Shown: positions 6,885-15,957, numbered from the stretch's first letter. The stretch is DNA of 64,000 nt from Tetragenococcus halophilus subsp. halophilus DSM 20339 (GCF_003841405.1 NZ_PXYA01000001.1:930001-994000); one strand, 5' to 3'. Notes: a model not told the origin generated them from the sequence alone. A program made the numbers and translations.

Positions 6885-7736
6885 TTATTCATCTTCGTCT
6901 AAATATTCATCAAAATCTTCGATAGATTTATCCATGCCTAGATATTCATCATAGATTTCAGCTAGGGTGCCATCTTCCGTATTTTCGATAATTACTTCAT
7001 TTAAGTCTTCTCTTAACTCATCCGAACCTTTAGGTACAACCAGTGATGCAGGTACATCGGGTACGGTCTCATCTAACACACGCACAGATAATGGTTCCGG
7101 TTGTTTATCTAAATAATCTTGTTGCCCGACATCACTACCTAAATAAAAGTCAGCCCGATCTTCTGTAATTAATTTCATGGCTTCGTCCACATCATCAATA
7201 GGAACAAGCTCGCCCCCAAGTTTTTCTGCCTCTTGTCCAGAGAAAGTTGATACACTTTGTGCTGCTCGTTTGCCATCTAAATCGTCCAATGTTTGAATGT
7301 CACTATCTTCAGCGACGATAACGCCCCACACTTTGTCAAAATAAGGTACAGTGAAATCATACTGTTCTGCTCGTTCAGGTGTTTCACTTAAGCTATGCAT
7401 CGCTACATCAATACGATCGCTATTTAAACTTTCCAAAATGGAACCAAAAGACATCTCCACAAACTCTGCTTTTACATCACCATCTAAGTCTTTGACGAGC
7501 TCTTTAGCCATATCGACTTCATAACCCACTAACTCCTCGGTATCTTCATCATGATAGTTACTTGGTGGGTAGCCACCCGTAATCCCAAATCGAAGGACTT
7601 CAGTCTCTTGATCTGAGGAAGAATCCGTAGCCGCTGAATCTTCTTCTGAAGCTTCCTGGTTTTGGCAAGCAGTTAAAAATACCAAGGACACAGCCGCTAA
7701 TGCTGTCAATTTTCCTAATAAACGCCTTTTCTTCAT
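6885..7736 (-). CDS. amino-acid ABC transporter substrate-binding lipoprotein
   Basis: The product is 283 residues. A signal peptide with lipobox FLTAC places the mature cysteine near residue 24, followed by a Ser/Asp/Glu-rich linker. The remainder is a type 3 periplasmic-binding fold (RFGITGGYPPSNY, GYEVDMAKEL, FYLGSDVGQQDY), the form used for polar amino acids. The C-terminus is strongly acidic. AGGAGG lies upstream of the ATG. No permease or ATPase gene adjoins it, so it must share a transporter encoded elsewhere or act as a stand-alone receptor. Ligand cannot be told from the sequence. Confidence 0.85.
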   Translation of the reverse strand: MKKRRLLGKLTALAAVSLVFLTACQNQEASEEDSAATDSSSDQETEVLRFGITGGYPPSNYHDEDTEELVGYEVDMAKELVKDLDGDVKAEFVEMSFGSILESLNSDRIDVAMHSLSETPERAEQYDFTVPYFDKVWGVIVAEDSDIQTLDDLDGKRAAQSVSTFSGQEAEKLGGELVPIDDVDEAMKLITEDRADFYLGSDVGQQDYLDKQPEPLSVRVLDETVPDVPASLVVPKGSDELREDLNEVIIENTEDGTLAEIYDEYLGMDKSIEDFDEYLDEDE

Positions 7737-7848
7737 TTCCGACCTCCTAAATTAATACAGAAAATAAATCTGTTCCACTCTTTTAAAGCTATTATACTAT
7801 CTATCAGTAAGTTGTCAACGGTTAAATAATTGATATACCAAATAAAAT

Positions 7849-7892
7849 AAAGAAATAGCTTTTACAGCAACTGTTGTAAAAGCTATTTCTTT
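7849..7892 (-). terminator. terminator of the YeiH-family gene
   Basis: A strong hairpin with arms AAAGAAATAGCTTTTACA and TGTAAAAGCTATTTCTTT lies just past the stop at 7921 and is followed leftward by a T-rich tail. Confidence 0.7.
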
Positions 7893-7920
7893 CTGTACTA
7901 ATTATATAAATATTTTTTTA

Positions 7921-8919
7921 TTACCAAATGCCTAATACTTGTTGCATCAAAAGACTAACCAACATAATACTTACCCAGCAACTAAAGCCAAGCAAAATAG
8001 GTTTGCCGCCACTTTTAACTAACTGCACCAAATTAGTATTTAAACCTACTGCTGTAAGTGCCATTGTAATACAGAACTTACTCAATGTTGTTAAAAAATC
8101 AACAATATTTTCATTGAGTTGAAAAACCGTACTAAAAATCGCCGCTAGTAAGAAAAAGAGAATAAACCAAGGAAATGTTTCTGACATCCGAACGGAAACT
8201 GCGCTACTTTTTTTCGAACGATAAAATGCCAAGATTAAGGTAATAGGAATAATCGCCAGTGTTCTAGTTAGTTTAACAATCGTCGCATAATTTAAAGCCA
8301 CATCACTGGCATGACTGACTGCCCAGGTTTGCCCAGCAGCCACTACCGAAGAAGTGTCATTGATTGCCGTTCCTGCCCACATCCCAAAACCAATATCATT
8401 CATCCCTAAGATATTTCCAAAGATAGGAAATAAGAAAGCCGCTAATACATTAAACAAAAAAATAACAGAAATAGATGTCGCGATATCTTCTCCTTTGGCT
8501 TTAATCACAGGAGCGGTTGCCGCAATCGCAGAACCGCCACAAATGGAAGAACCTACACCTACTAAAATAGAAACATCGGTCGGAACTTTTAACCATTTAC
8601 TGATAAAATAAGAAACAATGAGTGCTGTAGCTATAGTAGTAATAATAATGAGTAAGGATTGGCTCCCTACCGCAAAAATTTGAAAAAGATTCATACTAAA
8701 GCCCAATAAAACGATCGCATATTGCAGAATTTTTTTAGAAGTAAAAGCAATGCCTGGTTCAAACATCTGCTTTCGTGGAAATAAAGCAATAATCAACCCT
8801 AAAAGGATACCAAAAACAGGACCTCCTATAATGGAAAAGCGTTGTCCTAAGAAAGTGGCGATTAATGCAATAAAAAAAGATAACAAAATTCCCTGATAAT
8901 TTTTCTTTACAAAACTCAT
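7921..8919 (-). CDS. YeiH/UPF0324-family inner membrane protein, putative sulfate/sulfite-type exporter
   Basis: The product is 332 residues with about ten hydrophobic membrane segments. Signature stretches include GSSICGGSAIAATAPVIKA near the middle and GTAINDTSSVVAAG, both characteristic of the YeiH family. The gene is transcribed divergently from a LysR regulator 113 bp away. That is the arrangement seen for yeiH and its regulator in many bacteria, where a role in sulfur oxyanion export has been proposed. The substrate here is inferred only from family and context. Confidence 0.85.
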   Translation of the reverse strand: MSFVKKNYQGILLSFFIALIATFLGQRFSIIGGPVFGILLGLIIALFPRKQMFEPGIAFTSKKILQYAIVLLGFSMNLFQIFAVGSQSLLIIITTIATALIVSYFISKWLKVPTDVSILVGVGSSICGGSAIAATAPVIKAKGEDIATSISVIFLFNVLAAFLFPIFGNILGMNDIGFGMWAGTAINDTSSVVAAGQTWAVSHASDVALNYATIVKLTRTLAIIPITLILAFYRSKKSSAVSVRMSETFPWFILFFLLAAIFSTVFQLNENIVDFLTTLSKFCITMALTAVGLNTNLVQLVKSGGKPILLGFSCWVSIMLVSLLMQQVLGIW

Positions 8920-9032
8920 TTTTTAATCTCCTTGTTAATATCGTTAAAAATATATTATCATACTACTTATATAACAAAAAATTATTTATTATTATATGTA
9001 CATAAAAATATGTTATGACAAAGGAGAAAAAC

Positions 9033-9905
9033 ATGCTTGATTTTAGAACACGTACTTTCTTAACCGTGTGTAAATATATGAATTACACTAAAGCAGCTGA
9101 AAAACTATGTATTACTCAACCTGCAGTTTCCCAGCATATTAAATTTTTAGAAACAGACTATAAAGCAAAGCTTTTTTACTATGAAGGAAAAAAATTAGCA
9201 TTAACACCTGCAGGAGAATTATTTTATAAAAAACTTTCAACAATTGCTTATGATGACCAAACTTTAAGAAAAAGAATGTTACAAGATAACAAGTCTATCA
9301 TGCATTTAAACTTTGGCGCTACTCGCACGATTGGTGAATTTTATTTAGCGGATAAGTTAACTCAATTTTTAAACGAAAACCCTAGTATGCAATTATCGTT
9401 GATTATAGAAAATACTGCTTATCTCTTAGATAAATTACAAAGGGGTGAAATTGACTTTGCTTTATTAGAAGGATATTTCCCAAAATCTGAATATAGTTTC
9501 CTACCATATGCACGAGAAGAATACATCTGCGTCGCAACACCAGATTACCCTTTCAAACAAACACCACATTTACTGGAAGATTTGTTAACTGAAAGATTGA
9601 TCATTAGAGAAAAAGGTTCAGGCACGCGGGCAATTTTAGAAAAGAACTTAGAAAATCAAAACTTCGTATTAAGTGATTTTAAACAACTGATTGAAATAGG
9701 AAATATTCACGTTTTAAAAAAACTGGTTATAAACAATCTTGGGATTACAACGCTCTATAAAACCGCAGTCACTCAAGAGCTGGCTGATAATCAATTATGC
9801 AGAATCGAGATCGAAGACTTACAAAAAACCCATGATTTTTATTTTGTTTGGCGTAAAGACAGTGTCTTTTCGGATCTCTATAAGCAAATTGTCCATTTTT
9901 TTTAG
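9033..9905 (+). CDS. LysR-family transcriptional regulator divergent from the YeiH-family gene
   Basis: The product is 290 residues. The N-terminal winged helix-turn-helix spans about residues 3-60 (MNYTKAAEKLCITQPAVSQHIK), and an effector-binding periplasmic-type fold follows. ATG at 9033 is preferred over 9015 because AAAGGAG lies six bases before it and within the longer frame. CysL/YeiE-like regulators control neighbouring yeiH-type genes; the AT-rich 113-bp divergent region (8920-9032) is the expected operator, although no clear LysR box could be fixed by eye. Confidence 0.88.
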   Translation: MLDFRTRTFLTVCKYMNYTKAAEKLCITQPAVSQHIKFLETDYKAKLFYYEGKKLALTPAGELFYKKLSTIAYDDQTLRKRMLQDNKSIMHLNFGATRTIGEFYLADKLTQFLNENPSMQLSLIIENTAYLLDKLQRGEIDFALLEGYFPKSEYSFLPYAREEYICVATPDYPFKQTPHLLEDLLTERLIIREKGSGTRAILEKNLENQNFVLSDFKQLIEIGNIHVLKKLVINNLGITTLYKTAVTQELADNQLCRIEIEDLQKTHDFYFVWRKDSVFSDLYKQIVHFF

Positions 9906-9919
9906 AAAGTTTTCTTATA

Positions 9920-9960
9920 CTAAAAAAGCAAAGAAGCGTCAGTACTTCTTTGCTTTTTAG
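9920..9960. terminator. bidirectional terminator between convergent genes
   Basis: CTAAAAAAGCAAAGAAG pairs with CTTCTTTGCTTTTTAG (one bulged A). It has T runs on both strands and sits between the LysR gene and the convergent dehydrogenase gene. Confidence 0.75.
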
Positions 9961-10005
9961 TAAATTCTATCTATTAAATGAAAATTTCAGTTTATTTCGT
10001 AATAC

Positions 10006-10884
10006 TTATTCTTCCTTCTTCCCGGCTAAACCTGAAGCCGCAATATCTTTATCTCCGTGTCCTTCTTCTAGCGCACGTTGGAAACGTTGTAAGCCCGCAG
10101 CTGTGATATCAATTTGCAAGTCTTCGTCTTCCATAGCATCTACAATTAATTGCGCGTCTTTTACCGCATTTTTAACTGCAAAGCTAGCGGTATAATCATC
10201 ATTTAAAATCGCTTTGCCTTTTTGTTGGAAATAAGGTGTATCCATAGGGCCACCAGTAATCACGTCCATGACAAGTTGCGGATCCACTCCTAGCTCTTTT
10301 GCGATTGTTAAACTTTCAGCTACACCGTGCGTTAAAGCAAATACCCAACTATTTAATGCTAGTTTCAAGCGACTACTTTTTCCTGCTTCTTCAGAAACCC
10401 AGATCGTCTTTTTACCAATAACATCAAAAATAGGTGTAAGAACTTCTTTATATTCGCTAGGTCCTGAAGGCATAACCGTCAATTCACCACTTTCAGCTGG
10501 CGCTTTAGTCCCTTGTACAGGTGCATCGAAAAAAGTTAACTCGTGTTTTTCGGCAAATTGAATTAACTCATCTATTTTTTTGCCCACTGTCGTCATTTGA
10601 ATCCAGATAGCATCTTTAGATAAATTTTCTTGCGCTGAGTTCATGGCTTCTAAAACAGTTGGCGCATCTTTTAAAACCGTGAGTACAGCATCTGTATCCT
10701 TGACCGCTTCTTGCGGCGTATCATAAACGCTTAGGCCATCTGGTATTAGTTTTTCAGCTTTAGCTCGTGTTCGATTCCATACATGTACAGCAAAACCACT
10801 TTTGGCTAAATTGCTAGCCATAGGTCCTCCCATAATACCTGTACCTAATACTGCGATTGTTTTCATTTCTTTTTGTTGAACCAT
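10006..10884 (-). CDS. NAD(P)-dependent 3-hydroxyisobutyrate dehydrogenase-family oxidoreductase
   Basis: The product is 292 residues. A Rossmann motif GTGIMGGPMASNL lies at about residues 14-26, with NRT for cofactor ribose/phosphate contact at residues 37-39. The substrate-binding stretch is DAPVQGTKAPAESGELT instead of the canonical DAPVSGG, and the catalytic lysine lies in GKSSRLKLALN. Such enzymes reduce beta-hydroxyacids or related aldehydes; the altered substrate loop makes the substrate unclear. ATG at 10884 has GGAGG seven bases upstream. A more canonical paralog is at 27297-28175. Confidence 0.85.
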   Translation of the reverse strand: MVQQKEMKTIAVLGTGIMGGPMASNLAKSGFAVHVWNRTRAKAEKLIPDGLSVYDTPQEAVKDTDAVLTVLKDAPTVLEAMNSAQENLSKDAIWIQMTTVGKKIDELIQFAEKHELTFFDAPVQGTKAPAESGELTVMPSGPSEYKEVLTPIFDVIGKKTIWVSEEAGKSSRLKLALNSWVFALTHGVAESLTIAKELGVDPQLVMDVITGGPMDTPYFQQKGKAILNDDYTASFAVKNAVKDAQLIVDAMEDEDLQIDITAAGLQRFQRALEEGHGDKDIAASGLAGKKEE

Positions 10885-10969
10885 TTATATGCCTCCAATA
10901 TAAAGTTAAATTTGTCTCTACCTTAACGTTATAATAGTCAGCAACTAAAGCGCAAACATCATGTTTGCT

Positions 10970-11131
10970 TTATTTATCTTCTGTAAGGTGTAATTTCGTA
11001 CCTACCAACTCAATACTTGGTTCATCTCTAAAACGTTGCAAAACTTGCCTGTTCAACATCGTTTTTGTAGCCGTTCCTTCAAAACGTACTTTTACGGATG
11101 GAAAATAGCGGCTACCTAAAAAAACATGCAA
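10970..11131 (-). other. possible small ORF or 3' gene remnant
   Basis: An open frame of 53 codons could begin at a TTG at 11131 and ends with TAA at 10970. The peptide (middle part RYFPSVKVRFEG, end VGTKLHLTEDK) has protein-like composition and ordinary codon use. The only full-length start lies inside the terminator hairpin of the ABC genes and has no ribosome binding site, so this may be the tail of a lost gene. I do not recognise a family. Confidence 0.3.
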
Positions 11132-11166
11132 TTTATTCCGGCATTTTCGAAATAAATTACATGTTT
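11118..11166 (-). terminator. terminator of the Nat-type ABC exporter operon
   Basis: Read leftward, AACATGTAATTTATTTCG pairs with CGGAATAAATTGCATGTT (two G-T pairs) and is followed by seven T residues, just past the permease stop at 11180. Confidence 0.85.
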
Positions 11167-11179
11167 TAACTGTTTACAC

Positions 11180-12433
11180 TTATTGATTCTTCATCAAAGT
11201 AAATGACTGTTTCAATGTCGCAAGTAGTCCTTTATCATTATAAACTAAAACATTTGATTTATACATCTTAGCTGAAGCCATTGTCAATAGAACTGTCGAA
11301 ACGACTAAGATACCTAATGAAATCATCGCATCTTGTATACTAGCCGTTTCATTAGCCAATCGAATAGGCATTAGATAAGAAGATAGAAATGGGATATAAG
11401 AAGTAATACGGATGATAATATTGCTTGGATCAAAGGACGCTAAAGAGATCCCTAGTAAGTAACCGATTAAAGACAAATAAGTTACAGGTAAAATCACTTT
11501 AGATGTATCTTCTGTCTTTGTGACTAATGAGCCGCAAAGTGCAGCCAAAACTGCATAGATAAATACTCCCAAAACTAAGAAAACTAAAGTAAACAGCAAG
11601 AAAGTTCCAAAGATCCCTTGCAAGGAAATCGAGTCTATAAAGTTTTTAATCACATCAATATCTTTTACCCATTGGTAACTAATCGCAAAAGCTGCAGCGT
11701 AAACAACCATCTGTGTTACAGCCACAAGTAGTATTCCTAAAAGTTTGCCGTAAAAGTGGACTTGCGCACGAGTACTGGACAAAATAACCTCCATAATTCG
11801 GGTCCCTTTTTCTGAGGCAATTTCTTGCGAGATAATTCCTGCATAAGTGATAATAAAGACGAAGAGAATAATTGTCGAAGCAAAACTAATAGCATAGTTG
11901 AAGTCCTCATCGTCTCCACCCATCTCCATCTCTTCTGCGTCGTTGAAATTAACAGATTGTTGTTCAAAACTTGCTGGTTGATTTAAGCTACCAACTTCCT
12001 CTGTTGTCAGACCTAACTCTTGGGCTCGCATATTCGTTTGTATCGTATTAAGCGTTTGTTGTAAGGTTAGCTCAACGGACTGTCCCATATTCGATTCACT
12101 GTATAAAGCGCCATTTAGTTGGTTATCATCTCCAACATCTACAACAAACAAAGCATCGATTTTTTCATCTGATAAATCTTCTTCTCCCGCCGATTGAGAA
12201 TCGACAACTTGAAATTCATAGTCCTCAGGTGCAGCTTCGCTCATGCTTTCAGCCAACTCCGTTGAAGAAGAAGTGATGCCGATCGTATCGACCTCACCAC
12301 TTTGACTTCCAAAATAGCCGGCCACATAAACAATGCCTCCTAAGATAAAAGGAACAAGCAACATAATTAAAAATGAAATGGAGCGAACATTTTTCTTATA
12401 AACATCAGCGGCAATAACCCAAAATTTATTCAT
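11180..12433 (-). CDS. ABC-2 type permease (NatB-like)
   Basis: The product is 417 residues with the ABC-2 topology. There is one membrane segment near residue 20, a large extracellular loop of about 150 residues rich in acidic residues, then five or six membrane segments from about residue 185 with the conserved EIASEKGTRIMEVILSS cytoplasmic stretch. It pairs with the ATPase gene immediately upstream. ATG at 12433, preceded by AGG at eight bases, is preferred over a GTG at 12442 and overlaps the ATPase stop by 8 bp. NatAB systems export Na+ or small toxic compounds; the substrate is not shown by the sequence. Confidence 0.87.
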   Translation of the reverse strand: MNKFWVIAADVYKKNVRSISFLIMLLVPFILGGIVYVAGYFGSQSGEVDTIGITSSSTELAESMSEAAPEDYEFQVVDSQSAGEEDLSDEKIDALFVVDVGDDNQLNGALYSESNMGQSVELTLQQTLNTIQTNMRAQELGLTTEEVGSLNQPASFEQQSVNFNDAEEMEMGGDDEDFNYAISFASTIILFVFIITYAGIISQEIASEKGTRIMEVILSSTRAQVHFYGKLLGILLVAVTQMVVYAAAFAISYQWVKDIDVIKNFIDSISLQGIFGTFLLFTLVFLVLGVFIYAVLAALCGSLVTKTEDTSKVILPVTYLSLIGYLLGISLASFDPSNIIIRITSYIPFLSSYLMPIRLANETASIQDAMISLGILVVSTVLLTMASAKMYKSNVLVYNDKGLLATLKQSFTLMKNQ

Positions 12434-13334
12434 GGTCTTCACCTGCTTTCATTTTAAATATTTCTTCTAATGTTGGTGGTTGCTGATTAAACATCGGGAT
12501 ATAACCTTGTGCTGTCGCTTGTTCAAAAATGGTTTTACCTGCTTCTGGATTTTCTAATGTGATTTCCAAATAACGATGATCTTGTACTGTAACACTTGAA
12601 ACATCAGGTATTTGAGCCACTTCATCTTGGGACAAGTCCGATTCTAAGAAAACTTTGGTTCGTCCAAATTTTTCTCTAATTTCATGTACATCTCCTTGTA
12701 AAACAGTTTTTCCATTGTTTAACATAATCAAATGGTCACATATCTTTTCCACATTATCCATATTATGACTCGAAAATATGACACAAGAACCTTTTTCTTT
12801 GAGCTCCATAATGCCGTCTTTCAGTAACTCTACATTTACTGGATCTAAGCCACTAAAAGGCTCATCCAAGATAATAAGCTCTGGTTCATGAATGAGCGTC
12901 GCAATCAATTGAATTTTTTGTTGATTTCCTTTAGATAAAGTTTTTACTTTATCTGTCTTTTTACCTTTCACCTGAAATTTATCCATCCATTCGTCAATCT
13001 TAGGAACAATTTCTTTTTTGCTTCTTCCTCTTAATCGCGCAAAATAGATCAATTGATCTTGTACTGTAATACGCGGGTACAAGCCACGCTCTTCGGGTAA
13101 ATACCCGATAATATTGTACTCTTTTGCACTTAATGAATGTCCCTTCCATAAAATTTCACCTTGATCTGCTTGTAAAAAATCAAGTATTAAACGAAAGGTC
13201 GTTGTTTTTCCAGCCCCATTTTGTCCAATTAACCCCATAATTTGTCCTTCATTAATAGAAAAGGTTAAGTCGTCTAAGGCTTTGTAATCGCCAAAGGATT
13301 TTGACAAATTTTTTACTTCTAACACTTTTCTCAC
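12426..13334 (-). CDS. ABC exporter ATP-binding protein (NatA-like)
   Basis: The product is 302 residues. Walker A GQNGAGKTT lies near residue 37, the signature LSKGNQQKI near 133, and Walker B LIILDEPFSGLDP near 155, followed by the H-loop SSHNM. The C-terminal region (about 215-302) matches the DUF4162-type tail found on ABC-2 partner ATPases. It forms a two-gene operon with the permease, overlapping by 8 bp. Energises the adjacent permease at the membrane. Confidence 0.92.
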   Translation of the reverse strand: MRKVLEVKNLSKSFGDYKALDDLTFSINEGQIMGLIGQNGAGKTTTFRLILDFLQADQGEILWKGHSLSAKEYNIIGYLPEERGLYPRITVQDQLIYFARLRGRSKKEIVPKIDEWMDKFQVKGKKTDKVKTLSKGNQQKIQLIATLIHEPELIILDEPFSGLDPVNVELLKDGIMELKEKGSCVIFSSHNMDNVEKICDHLIMLNNGKTVLQGDVHEIREKFGRTKVFLESDLSQDEVAQIPDVSSVTVQDHRYLEITLENPEAGKTIFEQATAQGYIPMFNQQPPTLEEIFKMKAGEDHE

Positions 13335-13442
13335 TCCTTTTATCGTTTTTCTTTCCAGTCCCTTTTTACAACAATTGTGTCATTTAATGTTACCTTACCT
13401 TATAACAAATCGCAATTGGTTATAGATAATTTTGTTATTTTA

Positions 13443-13488
13443 ATATAAAAAAAGGATCACTAACAGTTATAGATGTTAGAGATCCTTA
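13443..13488 (-). terminator. terminator of the alpha/beta hydrolase gene
   Basis: AAGGATC, one mismatch, then CTAACA pairs across an 8-base loop with TGTTAG and GATCCTT. A run of seven T residues follows on the minus strand. Confidence 0.85.
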
Positions 13489-13513
13489 AGTAGTTATTTC
13501 TTATTCGTTTATT

Positions 13514-14236
13514 TTATTTAATGCCGATCATTTCATCTAGCCATTCTACCGCTAAAGGAAACCAACGAGACATATGATGATCGACTCGTCCATCATTTAC
13601 AACGCCTGTCCACTTATTTGCCAGAGCCATTCCATGATTACCTGTACTAAATTCGTGCACTTCAAATGGTACACTATTTTGTGCCAAAGCTTGCGTATAA
13701 ACATCAATATGTTCTAAAAACGGCGTTAGTTCATCATTCATCGCACCCCATACAAAAGTTGGCGGCGTATTAGGTGAAACTAGCTTTGAAACATCAGTGC
13801 TTTGAACACCCATCTTTTCATCCAAAGTAGGCTTGATCACTGGATAACCGAGCAAAGCAAATTTCGCTTGCGTATCTATTTGGTTAGAGTAATCAGCAGC
13901 AAGTTGCCCGCCGGCAGAAAAACCAATGATTCCTAACTTATTTAAATCTACTTTTAACTGATCAGCATGTTTTTTTATATAATCAAAAGCCTCTACAATG
14001 GCTTCTTTAGCTTCGACATAACTTTTTTGTTCTTCCGTCGGATAATTTACGACAAAAGATTGAAAGGCTTGTGTCGCAAATTGCAACGCAACTCGTTCAG
14101 TATCGCGTTCGCGTAATTGTTTATAACTTCCACCACCGACAACGACAATCCCCGGTAAGGAAGTATCCGTATTGCTTTGATAAATATCTAGCGAAGAATG
14201 ATTTGTTGTATCAAGCTGAATATTTTGAAAGTTCAT
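13514..14236 (-). CDS. alpha/beta hydrolase (esterase/lipase-like, BD-FAE type)
   Basis: The product is 240 residues without signal peptide. An oxyanion-hole-like VVGGGSYKQL occurs near residue 33, the nucleophile elbow GFSAGG near residue 125, an acid in WGAMNDELTP near 188, and the catalytic histidine in STGNHGMAL near 220. This is the layout of small cytoplasmic carboxylesterases that act on acylated sugars or short esters. It stands alone between its own promoter region and a terminator. Natural substrate unknown. Confidence 0.85.
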   Translation of the reverse strand: MNFQNIQLDTTNHSSLDIYQSNTDTSLPGIVVVGGGSYKQLRERDTERVALQFATQAFQSFVVNYPTEEQKSYVEAKEAIVEAFDYIKKHADQLKVDLNKLGIIGFSAGGQLAADYSNQIDTQAKFALLGYPVIKPTLDEKMGVQSTDVSKLVSPNTPPTFVWGAMNDELTPFLEHIDVYTQALAQNSVPFEVHEFSTGNHGMALANKWTGVVNDGRVDHHMSRWFPLAVEWLDEMIGIK

Positions 14237-14388
14237 TTAGTATCACCTCAAGTAATTGTTATTTATATATTAAGCTTACTAAATGAATTTACTGACCGCA
14301 AATATTCTAACTTCCATCTATTTTGAAGGAATCTATAAACGAGCTTGCATATAAAAATGACACAGCTTTTATTAAATTTTTTTTGCAC

Positions 14389-14430
14389 AAAAAAATCCAG
14401 CAAACAAAAATGTAAAAATTGTTTACTGGA
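14389..14430 (-). terminator. terminator of the hicAB locus
   Basis: CCAG-C-AAACAA pairs with TTGTTT-A-CTGG across a short loop, and a T-rich run follows on the minus strand beyond the hicB stop. Confidence 0.65.
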
Positions 14431-14463
14431 CTGTGTAGTTAATATAGTTAAATCGCTGCTATG

Positions 14464-14910
14464 CTAATGATTCACTTTTTCTACAATAGCATCCTCTAAC
14501 GTTTTTGAGAAATTAAGAGAGTGCTTCTTACCTAAATCATCTGCCCATTTAGGGATCGTTAGAGTTTTTTTAACAGGGTTTTGTGAACCTAAATAGTTAT
14601 TTATGTCTACATATATCAACGTAACAAAAGACTTTTCTGGATCATATTCCAATTGGAAATCATCATCATTTTTAAAAGGATTGTTTTCTTTTAAATCAAG
14701 TATATTGATATCTGAGGGCCTTGGAACATGATTCTGTGTATCAATCAAATCAGCAACAATGATCCCTAGATATTCTGAAGCCATCTCAAGTGCGTCTTGG
14801 ATATTTTTCCCTTGGGTAGCGCTATTTTCAAAATCTGGAAAAGTAACAAAATATTTTGCTTGAGCTGCAGCGTCGTAATAAAATAAAGCAGGATAAACGA
14901 TTAACATCAT
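14464..14910 (-). CDS. hicB: HicB-family antitoxin
   Basis: The product is 148 residues. The N-terminal half is the degraded RNase H-like HicB fold (LIVYPALFYYD, FVTFPDFENSATQGK, DALEMASEYLG). The C-terminal segment (KKTLTIPKWADDLGKKH then NFSKTLEDAI) is a ribbon-helix-helix DNA-binding domain. ATG at 14910 has AAAGGAG six bases upstream. It follows hicA by 30 bp. Because hicA carries a premature stop, this antitoxin may be an orphan that persists as a regulator or protects against related toxins. Confidence 0.88.
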   Translation of the reverse strand: MMLIVYPALFYYDAAAQAKYFVTFPDFENSATQGKNIQDALEMASEYLGIIVADLIDTQNHVPRPSDINILDLKENNPFKNDDDFQLEYDPEKSFVTLIYVDINNYLGSQNPVKKTLTIPKWADDLGKKHSLNFSKTLEDAIVEKVNH

Positions 14911-14940
14911 TGCATGCTCCTTTCGTCAGTAGCAAGTGGG

Positions 14941-15126
14941 CTAACAAAACCCAGCTTGCTTTAAAATTCCTCTTTCGGTATATTCGTTCAACTCACCATG
15001 AGGAATAATGATTGGACGACTATTTGATTTGCACATTTTAACATGTGATCCCTTTCCTTGTTTAGGAACAATTGTCCAACCATTTTTGGTCAGATATTTG
15101 ACCATTTGTTTTTATGTCATCGGCAT
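14941..15126 (-). pseudogene. hicA: HicA toxin gene with an in-frame stop at codon 5
   Basis: The frame from ATG at 15126, with AGGAGG ten bases upstream, reads MPMT, then TAA at 15114-15112, then KQMVKYLTKNGWTIVPKQG and on to ILKQAGFC at 14941. HicA proteins commonly begin MPMTQKEM, so the stop probably arose by a single CAA to TAA change. The conserved RNA-cleaving histidine (GKGSHVKM) and the KQAGF end remain intact. Re-initiation at the ATG of codon 8 would give a protein lacking the first strand but has no ribosome binding site. HicA is an mRNA interferase blocked by HicB; here it is probably inactive. Confidence 0.8.
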
Positions 15127-15227
15127 GTGCACTATACCTCCTGACAACCATATGTTAACACGTGCAGCACGTATCAACAATAAAAACATTCATAATTGAA
15201 ACTAACTTAGTTTCTCCACTTTCTTTA

Positions 15228-15755
15228 TTATTGCCCCCATGGCAATTCTGTTGAAAGTTTAGCAGCAAATTCTTTATATTCACTACGCTCAGCAAGTCGT
15301 TGCCTCCTTCTTTTTTCATAATCACGACAAATTAATTTTTCTTCTTCTGTTTCTGGGAAAACTCTTGGCACAGTGAATTCTTTTTCCTCATTCATATGAG
15401 AAGGAACAGCAACAAATGTCGTAAAGCAAGTCGCTGCTAGATAACGCTCACCTGTGACCAGATTTTCTCCAATGACTTTCACAAAAACTTCCATAGATTT
15501 ATGATGCGTACCTGAAACATACGACTCTACACAAACCGAATGATTATTTTCCAATGGCTTTAAAAAATTCATTTGATCGATAGAAGCTGTGACTGCGCCT
15601 CGTCTGCAATGTCTGGTAATTGAAATTGATGAGGCATCATCAATAAAGGTCATTAATTTTCCACCGAATAAAGCGCCAAAAGGATTCAAATCTGAAGGAA
15701 AGATCCGATGAGTTTGGACCACTTTTGATTCTCGACAATACCGAAATTCTTCCAT
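15228..15755 (-). CDS. acyl-CoA thioesterase, hotdog fold
   Basis: The product is 175 residues. A single hotdog domain spans residues 8-125, with the family motif DLNPFGALFGGKLMTFIDDAS that holds the catalytic asparagine/aspartate, then TASIDQMNFLKPL. The charged C-terminal tail (EKRRRQRLAERSEY) is typical of the YciA/acyl-CoA hydrolase group in Firmicutes. It hydrolyses acyl-CoA thioesters in the cytoplasm. It lies just downstream of the fatty-acid operon terminator but is separated from accA by 280 bp, so it is probably transcribed on its own. Confidence 0.88.
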   Translation of the reverse strand: MEEFRYCRESKVVQTHRIFPSDLNPFGALFGGKLMTFIDDASSISITRHCRRGAVTASIDQMNFLKPLENNHSVCVESYVSGTHHKSMEVFVKVIGENLVTGERYLAATCFTTFVAVPSHMNEEKEFTVPRVFPETEEEKLICRDYEKRRRQRLAERSEYKEFAAKLSTELPWGQ

Positions 15756-15888
15756 GTTTTTCTACCTCTGTTTCTAAATTAATTCTTCTATTTTAACAAT
15801 TAGCAAACAAATAATTACGATTACTAAACAAATTTGTTCGAAAAATAAAGCTTTTTACACATAAGTTCCTTTTATTATACCAAAAAAA

Positions 15889-15957
15889 GAAGGGACATCT
15901 TCTAAACTTCCCTCTATTCTTTATAAAATGAAGGGACTTTTACATAACTTCCCTTTT
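15889..15957. repeat. double-hairpin intergenic repeat (copy B)
   Basis: The sequence holds AGAAGGGAC / AACTTCCCTCT and then AAAATGAAGGGACTTTT followed by AACTTCCCTTT. The second half matches copy A at 3327-3358 almost exactly. No coding capacity; located between accA and the thioesterase gene. Confidence 0.55.

Noticed and set aside
15008-15199. 63-codon plus-strand frame
   Set aside because: It is the antisense shadow of the hicA pseudogene, which has clear family similarity on the minus strand.
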